Source: Brachionus manjavacas
Taxonomy: Eukaryota > Rotifera > Eurotatoria > Ploima > Brachionidae
Assembly: GCA_019054805.1 (NCBI GenBank)
Contig: JAHQIY010000007.1
Span: 6,019,501-6,083,500 of the forward strand
Length of the DNA stretch: 64,000 nucleotides
Direction: 5' to 3'
The translations under genes and the position numbers were made by a program. Of the stretch, positions 25,401 to 33,480 are shown piece after piece. The notes under the pieces were generated by a model that had not been told where the DNA came from, did not search any database, and saw nothing but the letters and a program-made list of their open reading frames with translations. Position 1 is the first letter of the stretch, and each line of letters opens with the position of its first letter.

Positions 25401-28400
25401 AATAGACAGCATCGAAATCGATCTAAAACCAAAGCGGGGCAAATCAAAAGTTTACGATGAGTTTCAACGCTATGCTTCTTATCAAGAAGCATTAAAGGTA
25501 ATCCAAGATAAAGATATTTTGTTTGAGGATACATTTTGGGGGAAAAAAAACCTAAAATTAGGTAAGGGAACTAACAGTGATAAACAGTTCTTCATAAAGA
25601 GGAAGACCACCTAAAAATCGCAATGAAGTTAATGAACAAACCGTTGAGAATCCAAACAAACGAAGAAAAATTTCGAAAAACAAATAAACAAATAAATTAA
25701 GCTCTTTAATAGAGCCGTTTCATTTTTTTCTCACATTATTATTATTTTTTTTTACTTGAGTGTGATATTTTATTTTTTATTTGATACAAATATTATTTTA
25801 TTAGATACGATGAAATTTTATTAGATATTTTTTTTTATTTTTATTAGATATAGATTAAAATAAATTAGATACTAAAATAATTTGTAGCCTTTCCTAAAAT
25901 CTCTCATTTAATTCAATTATATTTTCGATTCGGGATCGTGAAAGTTTGGCAAATTAAAATTTCAAAATGATTAACCTCTAATTTTATTTTTCCACTTAAA
26001 CAAATTATAAATTTAAAAAATTAAATTTTTTAGTCTTTAAAAGTTTTTGTTAAAATCAATTAAAAAATTTAAAACTATTACAGTTCAATAAAAAGGTATA
26101 TTTTTAAATTTTATTTATGAAAATAAACTTTACATAACATGCCAAGTAATTGCTTAAGAAAAAATATTTTACTCTATTAGAAAAAAAATGTATTTTAAAA
26201 TTTAAGAAAAAAGGACTTTATGTTTGGAATTATACTTAGAATGTAGAACAGTTTTTGGCTCTGTGTAAAAAGTGAAAAAAATTCCAGGTTTCGACCTACT
26301 GAAAATAATTAAACTTTTAAAAAATTAGATCCTTAAAATTTTTTATTTTAAAATTTTGAAATCTTTAAGAGTTCATTTTATTGAAGTAAATAACTACTAA
26401 AATGCTTAATGTTTAAGCATCTTTGCTTACTTTTAAAATAATTGAATATATAATACAATTTACTTAATTTTTTTCCATTTTTTTACACCATAATATTGAG
26501 TTTATGTCAAAAACCTTCTCATTGCAAATAAACTTTTATCAACTTTTTCATCTACCAAGATTTTAAATGTGTCAAAAATATTTAGATATTCATTTTTTAA
26601 TCTGTACCGAGCTAATGCTCCTTCAGAATAAAAATATATAAAAAAAAGGTCAAATTAAAAAAATCAAAAATATCAAATAATCATTATTTATCTGATATTT
26701 TCAAAAAAAGTTGTAATTTTAACTGTCATATTATATTGAAATCAGTTTTTTCTAAGTTTTTTTTTTATAGAATCTTCCTTGAATAAAATGCATTTACATC
26801 TTCCAAATAAAATCCTCATTATTTGTTCTTGTTAATAATTGAAAATGTAGCTAAAGATCTTCAAATATTCTTTTTTTAACTTTTTTAAATTAGCTCCACA
26901 GACAAAAATAATTAACTACGGGCAAAATTGTCATTATGTTTTCATCTAATTGTTTCAGGTTAAAATAAAAAAAAAATATAAAATAAAAGTTAGAAATAAA
27001 GGAAAATTCAATAAAAATTTAAAGGAATAAAATACCATAAAAATATAATAAAATCTTTTTAATGATAGATGGCAATTTTTTATTAGTAGTAAAAGTTGAG
27101 ACACAAATTTGAAAATAATTCAAAAGACACTAGATATTCTTTAAGGCACTGGTTAAAGATCTTTAACCATCCTCCAGTTCCTAAAAATATCTAATTAAAT
27201 GTTCAGCTCTTTCCAACAATATAAAATATGCAAAAAATCTACAGCATTTTTCTTTCTTTTAATTAAATTAAATTATCTCCTCAGGTAATTTTGCATTGAT
27301 TCTGTTGAATTAAATACGGTAAAATTCATATCGATGCATACCTCATTTAAAAGTCAATTTTTCTTCAAATCTTACTAGAATTCATTTTATTCATGTCACA
27401 ATACAAAAAAAATATTTAAAATTTATTAATAGCTTAAAAATTAAAAAAAAAACAAAACAAACTTTTAAAGAAATTTTATACCTTTTAAAATTATTACTTT
27501 TGAAGAATAAATTTAACAATTCTAAAGACCAATCTTCAAAGAATTTAGAAAAAAGGCGTCCGGAAGCCTTTAAAGAATTTTTCAAAAAATCTTTAAATTT
27601 TTTTGGCTGGGGAGACCTAAAAGCATAACCTCGGGTGCAAAAGAGGTTCAGTTGAAATGTACGCATTGCACTAAGAGAGCCTATGTTTTAATAAATCTCA
27701 GAGTTACTCTTTATATTCAAGTATCTTCTATTATTTAACCAAAAAAAATTTATCTTTTTATTTCTCCTCAAAGGAAGTTAATTCAATTCAGTAAAAAATA
27801 AACAATATTAAAGTAATGACACTACAAAATTCCTGATCAAAATCATAAAAAATATTTTAGCTTATATTTTGATAACAATATGAAAGCAAAAGATATACAG
27901 TCATCTTTTAAAATATAAAAAATAGTGCAATATTTTATATTATATTTCTTGCTTTATTATGTCCCGTTTTCTCGAATGCACACCTCATTTATTTAAAGTT
28001 TTTTTTTTTGAATGATAAAAAAAAAATTCTAATTGTATTTGTTTTTTTGAACAGTTTAAGTCTGTTGAATCAGACAAGATAAAATCAATTAGAGACCTTT
28101 TTAAAAATTGTCACGCTGAAGCGTTCAAAAATTTGGTTCAACCAAAAATCACAAATTTTATTAGTTAATGTTTTATTCAAATTATTTTATTCCGTTTTGT
28201 TAGTTAATGAATAATTATGTTTTTGTAAGAGTAAATCTAATAAATTCTGTAAATCAAAATTTTTTTTGTGTCCCAATCTGATTATATCCCCATTTTTGGC
28301 TGGAGCAAACACCGTGACATAATCGAAGGATAAATTGTTTTAACTTTCTTATTCCTTTTTATTTAAAACAAATTTTAAATTTCACTGGCAACAGGAGATC

Positions 28401-29426
28401 TACTACTCAATAAAAAAAAAATATAAAAAAAATTTTTAATAGCTTATTCTTTAGATAAAATGAAAGAAAATGATGATAAGACAGTAAATTAAAAAAAAAC
28501 TCAACTTACTCGTTTGACCATATGTCTTTAAGAATTGAATTAACTCTATTTATAATATGAAGATTGACTTGGATCCAATTGTGGGACTTGGCGTATTCAT
28601 TGTGCCACGGTACGGGCGCACGGATTGTCCTCAATCTGAAAAGCTTAGGCACGGCGTCGATTTTAAGACGCTTCCTTTCATCAAAGTTCATCAAGACATA
28701 ATCTACTATGGATTTTTTCATTGAGTATACATAGTCGTTTGTGACTTCTTGGGCAAGATCCTCTTTCAACTCCTTAATAAAACTCGACGATGAATGCTTG
28801 AGAAAATCAGGAATTGACTGATAAAATCTATGGAATTGATCTTGGGCCAAAGGAGCTATCATTTCTGCATTAGTTCCCTTTTCTATGTAAAAATAGTATC
28901 TTTCCAAGTCTATTTCTGAGGGGTCGATGATTGCGCAGTCCAACTCGCGCTCGATCGCGAGCATAGTGTCAATTTGTTGGCTCGGGCTAAGAGCCCGACT
29001 AGGCGCATACTTGACTCTGCCAGTATTCAGTTCCAAAGGAGGAATTTTCCTTATTTTCCTTTTCAAGTTTGAATCGTCATTGGACACCTTTTTGTATTTG
29101 GCCTGGGGCAAGTTTTTGATTTTTAAATTTTTTGCACTCGGCGTGTAATTATTGGCAATAGACTCACTGGGAGTGTGCGAATACCTCTGCTCGATAAAAG
29201 GCACTGCCAAGTTCCACGACTTGGTCTGCATCAGGGGCGGATGCCGACTGTTATTGAGCACAAACTTGTACAGCTCGGATGGCTGGTTGTAGCTATTGGG
29301 CCACGGCTGCAGTTCCCGCGATATGCTACTTGCATATTTGTTCAGCTCGGACTCGGAGTCCTCGGAGTGAGATCGCGCCGAGTCTTTGCCTTTGAACACT
29401 ACAGGCTGATAGTTGGATAAAGCCAT
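3108..29426 (-). CDS. DNAH3/7/12-like: Axonemal dynein heavy chain, single-headed inner-arm type (DNAH3/7/12 clade), 5' nine exons; 3' end outside window
   Basis: Motor subunit of the inner dynein arms of cilia and flagella; it hydrolyses ATP to slide doublet microtubules. Join on the minus strand: 29426-28510, 23403-22295, 19665-19475, 19402-19361, 19181-18738, 18683-18592, 15241-10196, 8319-7526, 4428-3108. All introns are GT-AG and every junction restores the frame; the total is 9956 nt (3318 codons plus 2 nt). Domain order: tail/DHC_N1-N2 linker, AAA1 P-loop GPAGTGKT (about residue 1372), AAA2 GPFMGGKSS (about 1653), AAA3 GPTGTGKS (about 2007), AAA4 GIGGSGRQS (about 2369), stalk coiled coil with microtubule-binding domain, AAA5. 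The family is usually about 4000 residues, so AAA6 and the C-terminal domain are missing to the left. The last donor, GTAAGTAG at 3107, is strong, so the gene is not simply truncated there. Clade choice rests on my memory of N-terminal and linker sequence; DNAH3 versus DNAH7 versus DNAH12 is not resolved. Confidence 0.93.
5470..6302 (+). mobile_element. 5'-truncated CR1-like LINE, reverse transcriptase C-terminus and 3' tail
   Basis: The frame 5478-6044 codes the C-terminal third of a non-LTR reverse transcriptase: EKDLGVTFS, then [28 protein letters not shown] and [15 protein letters not shown]. This is the pattern of the CR1/L2 branch. After a frameshift near 5960 the end continues in another frame ([13 protein letters not shown]). 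The 3' untranslated part ends with TCCGCAAGCT...CTGTAGC and an (ATT)n tail near 6285-6302, the usual short-repeat tail of this branch. 5' truncated, so inactive. Confidence 0.85.
6778..6880 (-). mobile_element. LINE 3' tail, minus orientation, same family as 5470-6302
   Basis: (ATA)n followed by AAAAAGCTACAACAAG and GAGCTTGCGGAG. Read on the minus strand this is the same tail (CTCCGCAAGCT...TGTAGCTTTT, ATT repeats) as the plus-strand element ending near 6302. Only the 3' end is recognisable. Confidence 0.6.
7360..7440 (+). mobile_element. LINE/SINE 3' end with hairpin and (TATC)n tail
   Basis: Contains CGCTTCGGAACAACCTTG, a perfect hairpin GAGAGATCATCTCTC, then (TCTA)n. The related stretch at 15395-15470 has CGTTCGGAACAGCCTTG and hairpin GGTGGTCTTCCACC, so the hairpin is kept while its sequence differs. 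Body of the element not identified. Confidence 0.45.
7526..8319 (-). CDS. Dynein heavy chain exon 8 (stalk CC1 and microtubule-binding domain)
   Basis: 794 nt. Acceptor CACTTAAG completes AGA, giving [17 protein letters not shown]; donor GTAAAAAG after GAA A. It contains the first stalk helix (heptad-like Q/E/K-rich stretch) and the globular microtubule-binding domain, with the [11 protein letters not shown] and [18 protein letters not shown] segments, then the start of the return helix. Confidence 0.94.
8690..10060 (+). mobile_element. LINE fragment with gag-like ORF1 and endonuclease, in dynein intron 8
   Basis: Opposite orientation to the host gene. ORF1 (about 8700-9568) is broken by in-frame stops near 8790, 8961 and 9217. 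It carries two CCHC knuckles around 8931-9024 (the second is [14 protein letters not shown]) followed by the acidic stretch [11 protein letters not shown]2 begins near 9535 with an AP-type endonuclease ([28 protein letters not shown]) and stops in a homopolymer run near 10057. Both parts match the larger minus-strand copy at 31150-34746. The reverse transcriptase is lost. Confidence 0.82.
9535..10131 (+). pseudogene. LINE apurinic-type endonuclease fragment
   Basis: 198 codons. The core motifs [22 protein letters not shown] and [10 protein letters not shown] match the exonuclease/endonuclease domain that starts LINE ORF2. Compared with the copy at 31985-33448 it lacks the first strand (VITHWN) and everything after about 170 residues. 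The last 25 codons are read from an A/T homopolymer and are not part of the domain. Confidence 0.75.
10196..15241 (-). CDS. Dynein heavy chain exon 7 (linker, AAA1-AAA4), 5 kb
   Basis: A single 5046-nt exon, acceptor TTGTTTTAAG, donor AACAG/GTAAGT. It begins [17 protein letters not shown]. It holds the linker, AAA1 with [10 protein letters not shown] and Walker [12 protein letters not shown]2 with a P-loop of the form [12 protein letters not shown]3 with GPTGTGKS and [10 protein letters not shown], and AAA4 with the GGSGRQS variant. AAA1 keeps both Walker motifs, as expected for the main ATPase site. This exon is strongly G+C-rich (40 of 60 bases in 13741-13800), unlike the other exons. That composition creates long spurious antisense frames. 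Confidence 0.97.
15395..15470 (+). mobile_element. LINE/SINE 3' end with hairpin
   Basis: CGTTCGGAACAGCCTTG, hairpin GGTGGTCTTCCACC, then an A/T tail. Partner of 7360-7440. Confidence 0.4.
15603..15850 (-). pseudogene. PIF1-like (Helitron-type) helicase C-terminal fragment
   Basis: The minus-strand frame reads [12 protein letters not shown] then [20 protein letters not shown] and YDRLTKI. HKSQG...FVALSR..nl..l...PF...R is the C-terminal signature (motifs V-VI) of PIF1 helicases, which Helitron transposons carry. About 15 residues expected between KSQG and FVAL are missing, and the usual S of ALSR is P. Only about 70 residues survive. A host PIF1 pseudogene is the alternative, but an intronic transposon remnant is more likely. 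Confidence 0.65.
16325..16950 (+). mobile_element. MULE (Mutator-like) 3' remnant: SWIM zinc finger, AT-hook and subterminal repeats
   Basis: Starts with [15 protein letters not shown] and ICKH, the SWIM CxCx(n)CxH motif, then after frameshifts [14 protein letters not shown], an AT-hook. Both match the larger MULE at 49690-51186. After the coding end (about 16802) come several copies of TTAGATAC in one orientation (16846, 16870, 16917, 16937), which look like subterminal repeats. The transposase catalytic half is absent. Confidence 0.75.
17080..17200 (+). mobile_element. LINE ORF2 C-terminal fragment
   Basis: Reads [18 protein letters not shown] then TISSFFPET, the same C-terminal module as in the LINE at 31336-31872 and in fragments at 23.85, 46.95 and 49.6 kb. 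Nothing else of the element is preserved. Confidence 0.7.
17395..17470 (-). mobile_element. LINE 3' end: perfect hairpin plus (AAT)n tail
   Basis: 17425-17453 is a perfect 12-bp stem with a 5-nt loop (GTTGTTTATCAT, GTGTG, ATGATAAACAAC), next to (TAA)n at 17394-17410. Read on the minus strand it is hairpin, short spacer, ATT repeat tail, as in tail-recognising LINEs. No coding part is seen upstream of it. Confidence 0.4.
18030..18110. repeat. AAGTC-rich palindromic repeat
   Basis: Contains GGCTCGGACTTATG and TGACTTGGACTTC facing TAAGACTT. Same word set as at 100-190. Confidence 0.4.
18592..18683 (-). CDS. Dynein heavy chain exon 6
   Basis: 92 nt, coding [16 protein letters not shown] through DFGLNKFTE plus AG. 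Acceptor TTTAAAAG, donor GTATTT. It joins to exon 7 as FTE-R-LEEISG, a recognised linker sequence. The following intron is 3.35 kb and contains helicase, MULE and LINE remnants. Confidence 0.88.
18738..19181 (-). CDS. Dynein heavy chain exon 5 (linker)
   Basis: 444 nt, starting [18 protein letters not shown] after acceptor TTTTTAAG and ending KERHWEQ with donor GTTTGA. The HW motif before MSEIVG is a highly conserved dynein linker landmark. The intron that follows is only 54 nt (18684-18737). Confidence 0.92.
19361..19402 (-). CDS. Dynein heavy chain exon 4 (42-nt microexon)
   Basis: Fourteen codons, [14 protein letters not shown], between acceptor ATTGTTAG and donor GTAAAG. Introns on both sides are 72 nt (19403-19474) and 179 nt (19182-19360). 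The peptide fits the dynein linker sequence between its neighbours and keeps phase 0 on both sides. Confidence 0.8.
19475..19665 (-). CDS. Dynein heavy chain exon 3
   Basis: 191 nt. The acceptor TTTATTTAG supplies two bases after the A left by exon 2, giving [19 protein letters not shown], a standard heavy-chain tail segment. It ends ...AYKSIG with donor GTATAT. Too short or broken to show as a long open frame by itself, but phase and family sequence both fit. Confidence 0.85.
20277..20420 (+). mobile_element. CAGTGGT-ended MITE, left end
   Basis: ACAGTGGTGATTTGATAACAG followed by TTTTACGTAAATTAACGTAAAA. Shares its first bases and the ACGTAAAA core with the elements at 2377 and 40930. The right end was not found with confidence. 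Confidence 0.45.
21310..21680. repeat. AAGTC-rich palindromic repeat block with internal G+C-rich patch
   Basis: Words AAGTCATGACTT and GACTTGACTTAAAA repeat, including a tandem duplication (21600-21637 and 21640-21677). Between them 21485-21570 is unusually G+C-rich (GCCGCAGTCCC, GACCGCCCGCC). No coding sense recognised in the patch. Confidence 0.5.
22295..23403 (-). CDS. Dynein heavy chain exon 2 (tail / DHC_N2 start)
   Basis: 1109 nt. The acceptor CTGAAAAG gives one base that completes GAG, so the protein reads [17 protein letters not shown] across the join. It contains the MDDLN...LPMYPDEFE segment typical of this clade. The exon ends CTC ATG CCA A with donor GTAATT. It is about 37% G+C in the line I counted (22561-22620), far lower than exon 7. 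Confidence 0.9.
23690..23915 (-). mobile_element. LINE 3' fragment
   Basis: Minus strand carries the C-terminal module ([20 protein letters not shown]) then, 3', the tail TCTGAAGGAGCGCTAGCTCGGTACAGA minus a few bases. Same family as 31150-34746. Confidence 0.75.
25040..25890 (+). mobile_element. Internally deleted MULE with GTATCTAAT / TTAGATAC subterminal repeats
   Basis: The left flank (25055-25240) has repeated GTATCTAA/GTACCTAA words and the right flank (25785-25885) repeated TTAGATAC, i.e. the same word in inverted orientation. Between them is a short frame joining a MULE N-terminus to a MULE C-terminus. The TTAGATAC words match the 3' side of the remnant at 16325-16950, so both belong to one family. 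A deletion derivative of this kind would be non-autonomous. Confidence 0.65.
25321..25690 (+). pseudogene. MULE transposase deletion derivative (N-terminus joined to C-terminal AT-hook)
   Basis: Starts [17 protein letters not shown] with good context (AAA ATG). An acidic N-terminus is followed by KPKRGKSK and then [17 protein letters not shown] with DTFWG, which resembles the start of MULE proteins. It then jumps to [12 protein letters not shown] and NKRRKISK, the AT-hook tail, with a one-base frame change near 25595. The transposase DDE core and SWIM finger are missing. Confidence 0.6.
26598..26645 (-). mobile_element. Solitary LINE 3' tail
   Basis: CTGTACCGAGCTAATGCTCC then TTCAGAATAAAA, identical over most of its length to the tail at 31170-31200. 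No coding part attached. Confidence 0.6.
28510..29426 (-). CDS. Dynein heavy chain exon 1 (N-terminus)
   Basis: Codes residues 1-305 plus two bases, beginning [10 protein letters not shown]. The ATG at 29426 is the first in frame; an open TTG lies nine bases upstream but has no claim to be the start. The segment around [10 protein letters not shown] and APVPWHNEY is the part I associate with single-headed inner-arm chains. It ends ATA TGG TCA AAC GA with donor GTAAGT, leaving phase 2. The next 5.1 kb is intron filled with A/T sequence, a LINE 3' end and a MULE deletion derivative. Confidence 0.9.
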
Positions 29427-29616
29427 TCGAATCAATCAGGCTTTATTAATTAGATTACTTGTTAAATTGCGATTTATTAGTTAATTATATAATTTTTTTC
29501 TAGTTTGGTTAATAAAAAATTAGAAAATAAGTTTATTTAGAATTTTCTTTGCTAACAAGCTAGAAAACAAAACTAGTTGCTTGGTAACAGTCTCTCTAGA
29601 CTGTTAAATTTTTTAA

Positions 29617-29889
29617 ATAGCTATAATTTTTTATAAATATTCATGTTATTTGGCGTATATAGTTGCAAGAATTTTGCTTGTTAAAAATCGTGTTAAGTTT
29701 AGCTCAATTGTTCCAGAGTGGATTGGATTGAAATTGGGCCACAAACGACTCATTTGGGGGCTCGAGAGTTCAAGTTTTGTTCCACTGAAGGCCCTGGATT
29801 ATCAATTAAGAGCCAGTGGATCAGATTTGACTTTTAGAATAAAATTTAATCAAGACTTTTTAAATAAAATAAACAACTTGGGCTTTTGA
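29617..29889 (+). other. Orphan open frame, head-to-head with dynein gene
   Basis: Open from 29617 to a TGA at 29887-29889, about 90 codons, 190 bp from the dynein start on the opposite strand. It contains EWIGLKLGHKRLIWGLESS and ends DLTFRIKFNQDFLNKINNLGF minus no obvious tail. Composition is less A/T-biased than its surroundings, which suggests real or recent coding. There is no in-frame ATG, so it could be a 3' exon (possible acceptor TATATAG near 29662) or a decayed gene. Family not recognised. Confidence 0.3.
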
Positions 29890-30109
29890 TTTTATGTTTA
29901 TTCAAAAAAATAGTTTAAATTTTATTTTATTTTTTAAATGGTGTTACAAGTAGCAAGAACTAATTTACTTATGTTACCAGATTAACAAGTGTACAAAAAC
30001 GAGTTGAGTTGAGTGTAAAAAAATTAATTTTTTTACTCAAAAGTAAAAAATGATAAAGCATCTAGTCGTAGAAAAATTAATTAATTCAAAGTTAATAAAA
30101 TCATACACA

Positions 30110-30375
30110 AATTATCAGACTTGTTTTTGAGTCAAAGTCATGACTTGACTTTAAATTTTTTTTTTCAAGTCAAAGCCTATGTCTTAAAAATTTTTTTCAT
30201 TTTTTTAGTGAAGTTTAGTCGAGTCAACTAATTTTCTGATTTTAAAACTAAACTTTTTTTGGATTAAAATAAAAAATCATATTCATTTTTTAGTTTAAAA
30301 ATCAGATAATTAGTTCACTTGACTAAACTTCACTAAAAAAAAAATTTAAGACTTGTGACTTAAAAACAACTCTGC
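30110..30375. repeat. AAGTC-rich foldback repeat
   Basis: AGTGAAGTTTAGTCGAGTCA at about 30208 pairs with TGACTAAACTTCACT at about 30319, and TTTCTGATTTTAAAACT pairs with AGTTTAAAAATCAGA. The outer parts carry AAGTCATGACTTGACTT. A single foldback unit of about 260 bp. Confidence 0.55.
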
Positions 30376-30424
30376 AAATTATTGAAATTCGTTTTTTAAT
30401 AAAAATATTTCTTTCCGTAGAACA

Positions 30425-30457
30425 AAAAACGCCGTGCATTTAGCAGGCGTTTTTTTG
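30425..30457. repeat. Short palindrome, AAAAAACGCC / GGCGTTTTTT hairpin
   Basis: AAAAAACGCC, then G, TGC, ATTTA, GCA, then GGCGTTTTTT: a near-perfect stem. It resembles a bacterial intrinsic terminator in form, but in this context it is more likely an end of a small foldback element. Confidence 0.4.
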
Positions 30458-30989
30458 GCGTAAAATCGTAAGCGTTAAAAATATTTTGAAAAAACGCCAT
30501 TTAAATTCAATTATTTTTTAATTATTAAAGATTTTTTCCATAAATTAACTAACTTTGTTAGAAATAATTTTTGCTGCTTTTATAGGTGTAAAATGGGCCA
30601 CCAAAATAGATGAAGGTCGTCTTGATGGAAGGGAAGGTGAAATTTTATTTTATTTTGTTATAAAGGATAAAAAAATTTTCTTTCATATACTTCTTAATTT
30701 GTCCCTGGCGGACATCAAAACGGCCAATACTATTTTTGTGGTCCAGTAGCCTCGTTCTTGAAGTCTCTAGCACAGATGTTTAGATACCTTATAAATTAAA
30801 ATAAAAAATTCAAAAAAGTGAATTTATTTAAGAAGCTTATTCTAATTTTACCAATCTGTAATTCACTCAAATGAAGAATAGATGAAGTTTAGGACTTCTA
30901 GGTGATGTTTAATCAAAAATTTAAAATAGATACTATTAATATATTGATTTAAGCTCTAATTTTTACAATTTAAGGCTTACTGCTGTTGG

Positions 30990-31080
30990 AAGCCGCCAGT
31001 GGCGGAGCTACGTTGTGGCGAAGTGTGGCGATCGCCAGACCATCTTTTGATTTATTGTGGCGCCGCCATAGGCGAAAATT
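30990..31080. mobile_element. hAT-like terminal fragment
   Basis: CCAGTGGCGGAGCTACG and later GGCGATCGCCAG and GTGGCGCCGCCA. CAGTGGCGGAGC is a common start of hAT-type elements in animals. Only one end is evident and the rest is decayed. Confidence 0.4.
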
Positions 31081-31335
31081 GTTTTCAGCCAACTATTGAA
31101 AAAAATATAACAAAATTAACAAACTAATACTTTCATTTATTTGATATTTTATTTTTTATTTATTTGTTTATCTGTACCGAGCTAATGCTCCTTCAGAATA
31201 AAAAAAAAAAAAAAAAAAAAAAATGAAATAAAATAAAGTTAAATAAGGTAAAATAGAATAAAAAAAAAAAAAAGGATAAATAAGTCAAAAGAAAATTAAG
31301 AACGATATGTTTAAATAACTAGAGTTAGGACATGT

Positions 31336-31872
31336 TTAAATATCTGATAGTTCAGGAAAAAAAGAGGAAATTGCTAGATAGCAATTACACAATGGAGTTG
31401 GATATTCGATATATCTTGATTCGAAACCTTCTCTATATTCTTCCACCAGTCTGACGACCAGTGGAACAGAATGACTCAATCCTGCCCTGACATATCTCTC
31501 ACTCAACTCTTTAATAGGGTATTGATCACTTAGATGATTATTTATATTTACTTTAAAAGATCTTAAGTGCAGAAATGATCTTATCCAATAGATAAGATAA
31601 GGTGGTAGATAAATTTTTATTAGCTTGTAAATTAGTCCATCATGCCAAACTCTATCAAAAGCTTTAGAAATGTCAAAATATAGGCAACATACCTTCTTCT
31701 TTCTATTAAAGGACTCTGAAACTTTTTGAATAAGAAAGTAAAGATTATCTGCAGTGCGTCTATGTTTTCTAAATCCTGATTGTTCATCAATAAGTAGACT
31801 ATTGTTCTCCAGAAAATTATATATTCTTGTAAAGATGATGCGTTCAAGTAACTTTCCAAGGCAACTTGTCAT
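31336..31872 (-). pseudogene. LINE reverse transcriptase, catalytic segment deleted
   Basis: Starts in PNNYRPISMTSCLGKLLERI, passes GFRKHRRTADNL and CCLYFDISKAFDRVWH (motif A, with the aspartate), then reaches INNHLSDQYPI. It jumps directly to RYVRAGLSHSVPL and [19 protein letters not shown], the extreme C-terminus. The GVPQGS and FADD motifs are gone, so this copy cannot reverse transcribe. Confidence 0.85.
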
Positions 31873-31984
31873 ACTAATTGGACGATAGTTATTAGGATCT
31901 TGAGTGGGTGATGTTTTCTAGGGGATCATGGTTATACTTGCTATTTTCCAAGCTTTTGGCACTTGACCTATTTCCAAACTCCTG

Positions 31985-33448
31985 TTAAAAAGAAGTCTCT
32001 TTAGGTAAATTTTTTAACATTAGGTTGTGGATTTGATCTAATCCAGAGCCTGCTTCTTCTTTTAATTTTTTTAAAGCATTTCTTATTTCCAAAAGAGTAA
32101 TAGGCTCGTCCAAGTTATTTTGTACCTTATTTTTTAAGAAGTCTGTAATGGTTTGTGATATTTCAGAACTATCCTCTGATTCAACAAGATCTAGATGAGG
32201 ACTAAAAGTTGAGGCTAAGATATTTCCAAAGATTTTTCCTTTATCTATATCTGTCTTAAACTCAACACCATCTTTGAGTAATGATGGTATCTGTTTTGAA
32301 CATTTCTTAGATCTGAACTTATTTATTTTTTTCCAGAAAGGCCTGCTTGATAAAGTATTCCTTCCCATTTTATTTATAAAATCTTGCCAGTTTTGGTTCC
32401 AAAATTCTTTAAGAGCTAGACGTACCTCAGATGTAAGCTTATTAAAAATTATCTTTAAAGAAGGACACCTGGTTTTTTGGAAAAATCTTCTAATTTTTCT
32501 TCGTTCTTTGATTAATAAGACAATGTTTTTTGGTAAGCTTGATTTAAAAGACTTTTGAGTGTAAGCTGGAACACTTTTTTGGGCAGCATTAACGATCTTT
32601 TCTGAAATGTGTTTATTTATGTCATCAATGTTTTTAAAAGAACTTATATGTTGATTTGATGACTTCAGTAAATCTCGGTAAAGTCCCCAATTTGCTTTTT
32701 TAAAATTAGGACTAGTTTTCAAGGGTTCAACTGTAATTAAATATTCAGCTGATATACATGTTTGAATTGGAAAGTGATCACTTAACATATCATGGTCTAT
32801 AAGAACTTTGAAGTCAAGGACCTTATCCGATAGTGATGACGGTATTATGAATAGATCAAGGACTTCAAAGTGATCAGTTTTAAATCTATTATATGTTGGT
32901 GTTATGTCATTTATTGCAGAAAGCTTGAGCTTGCTAAAAATTTCCTCCAAGATTAAACCATTTTCATTTTCTCCAAAACAACCTAATCTTTTAGATTTCG
33001 CATTGAAATCACCCCCTATTATAAATTTTCCACATCTACTTGAGATTTCTAAGAAAAGTTTAAAAGGAAGTACAGTATTTGGTGGATTATAAAGGCTAAA
33101 AATAAAAAATTGAGTATTATTTAGATATATTTTAATACAAAGAAGCTCTGCACTAAACTCATCAAATGAGTAATCTTGTTTAAATTCAATACCGTCTCTT
33201 ACCAACATAGCTATTCCTCCACCATGTCTATTTCGGGCCTTAACTAATGAAGTGTAATTTTTAAAATTAAAGTAAAAGTTTGAATCATTCGTGTTTATTT
33301 TTATTTCATTTAGGAGAAGTATGTCAGGACAATTTTGAGTTAAAAATTCTTCTAAAAGATGAATCCTACTTGGTAAATGGAAACAATTCCAGTGTGTAAT
33401 TACTAACCTGTTTTTTGAAAAAGATTTGTTTGAAAATTTTTTATTCAT
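31985..33448 (-). pseudogene. LINE ORF2 endonuclease and start of reverse transcriptase
   Basis: 487 codons. AP-type endonuclease: LVITHWNCFHLPSR, then PDILLLNEIKI, GGGIAMLVRDG, SLYNPPN, FIIGGDFNAKS, LDLFIIPSSL and DHDMLSDHFPI, i.e. the full set of N, E, D, N, D and H positions expected for nicking activity. After a linker it enters the reverse transcriptase at EAGSGLDQIHNLMLKNLPK (motif 2a region). A one-base frameshift near 31988 ends the frame. Confidence 0.85.
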
Positions 33449-33480
33449 TTGTTTAATTTGATTGAATTGAGGTTGATTTT

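Larger units (their letters stand above)
23404..28509 (-). other. Dynein intron 1
   Basis: 5.1 kb. Holds a LINE 3' fragment (23690-23915), a short frame at 24819-25097 of unknown origin, the MULE deletion derivative (25040-25890), a solitary LINE tail (26598-26645) and long A/T stretches. A minus-strand open frame at 27391-27666 has no recognisable family and biased composition, so I do not call it a gene. Confidence 0.55.
29890..31150. other. Intergenic region with repeats
   Basis: Contains an AAGTC-rich inverted repeat (30110-30375), a short strong hairpin (30425-30457), an unidentified open frame (30537-30749) and a hAT-like G+C-rich patch (30990-31080). Confidence 0.5.

Noticed and set aside
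27391..27666. 91-codon minus-strand frame in dynein intron 1
   Set aside because: Lys/Phe/Leu-rich peptide of the kind expected by chance in A/T-rich DNA; no motif and no supporting splice sites that fit the dynein phases.
30425..30457. Hairpin followed by T run, like a bacterial intrinsic terminator
   Set aside because: The setting is animal chromosomal DNA with spliced genes; a foldback element end explains it better.
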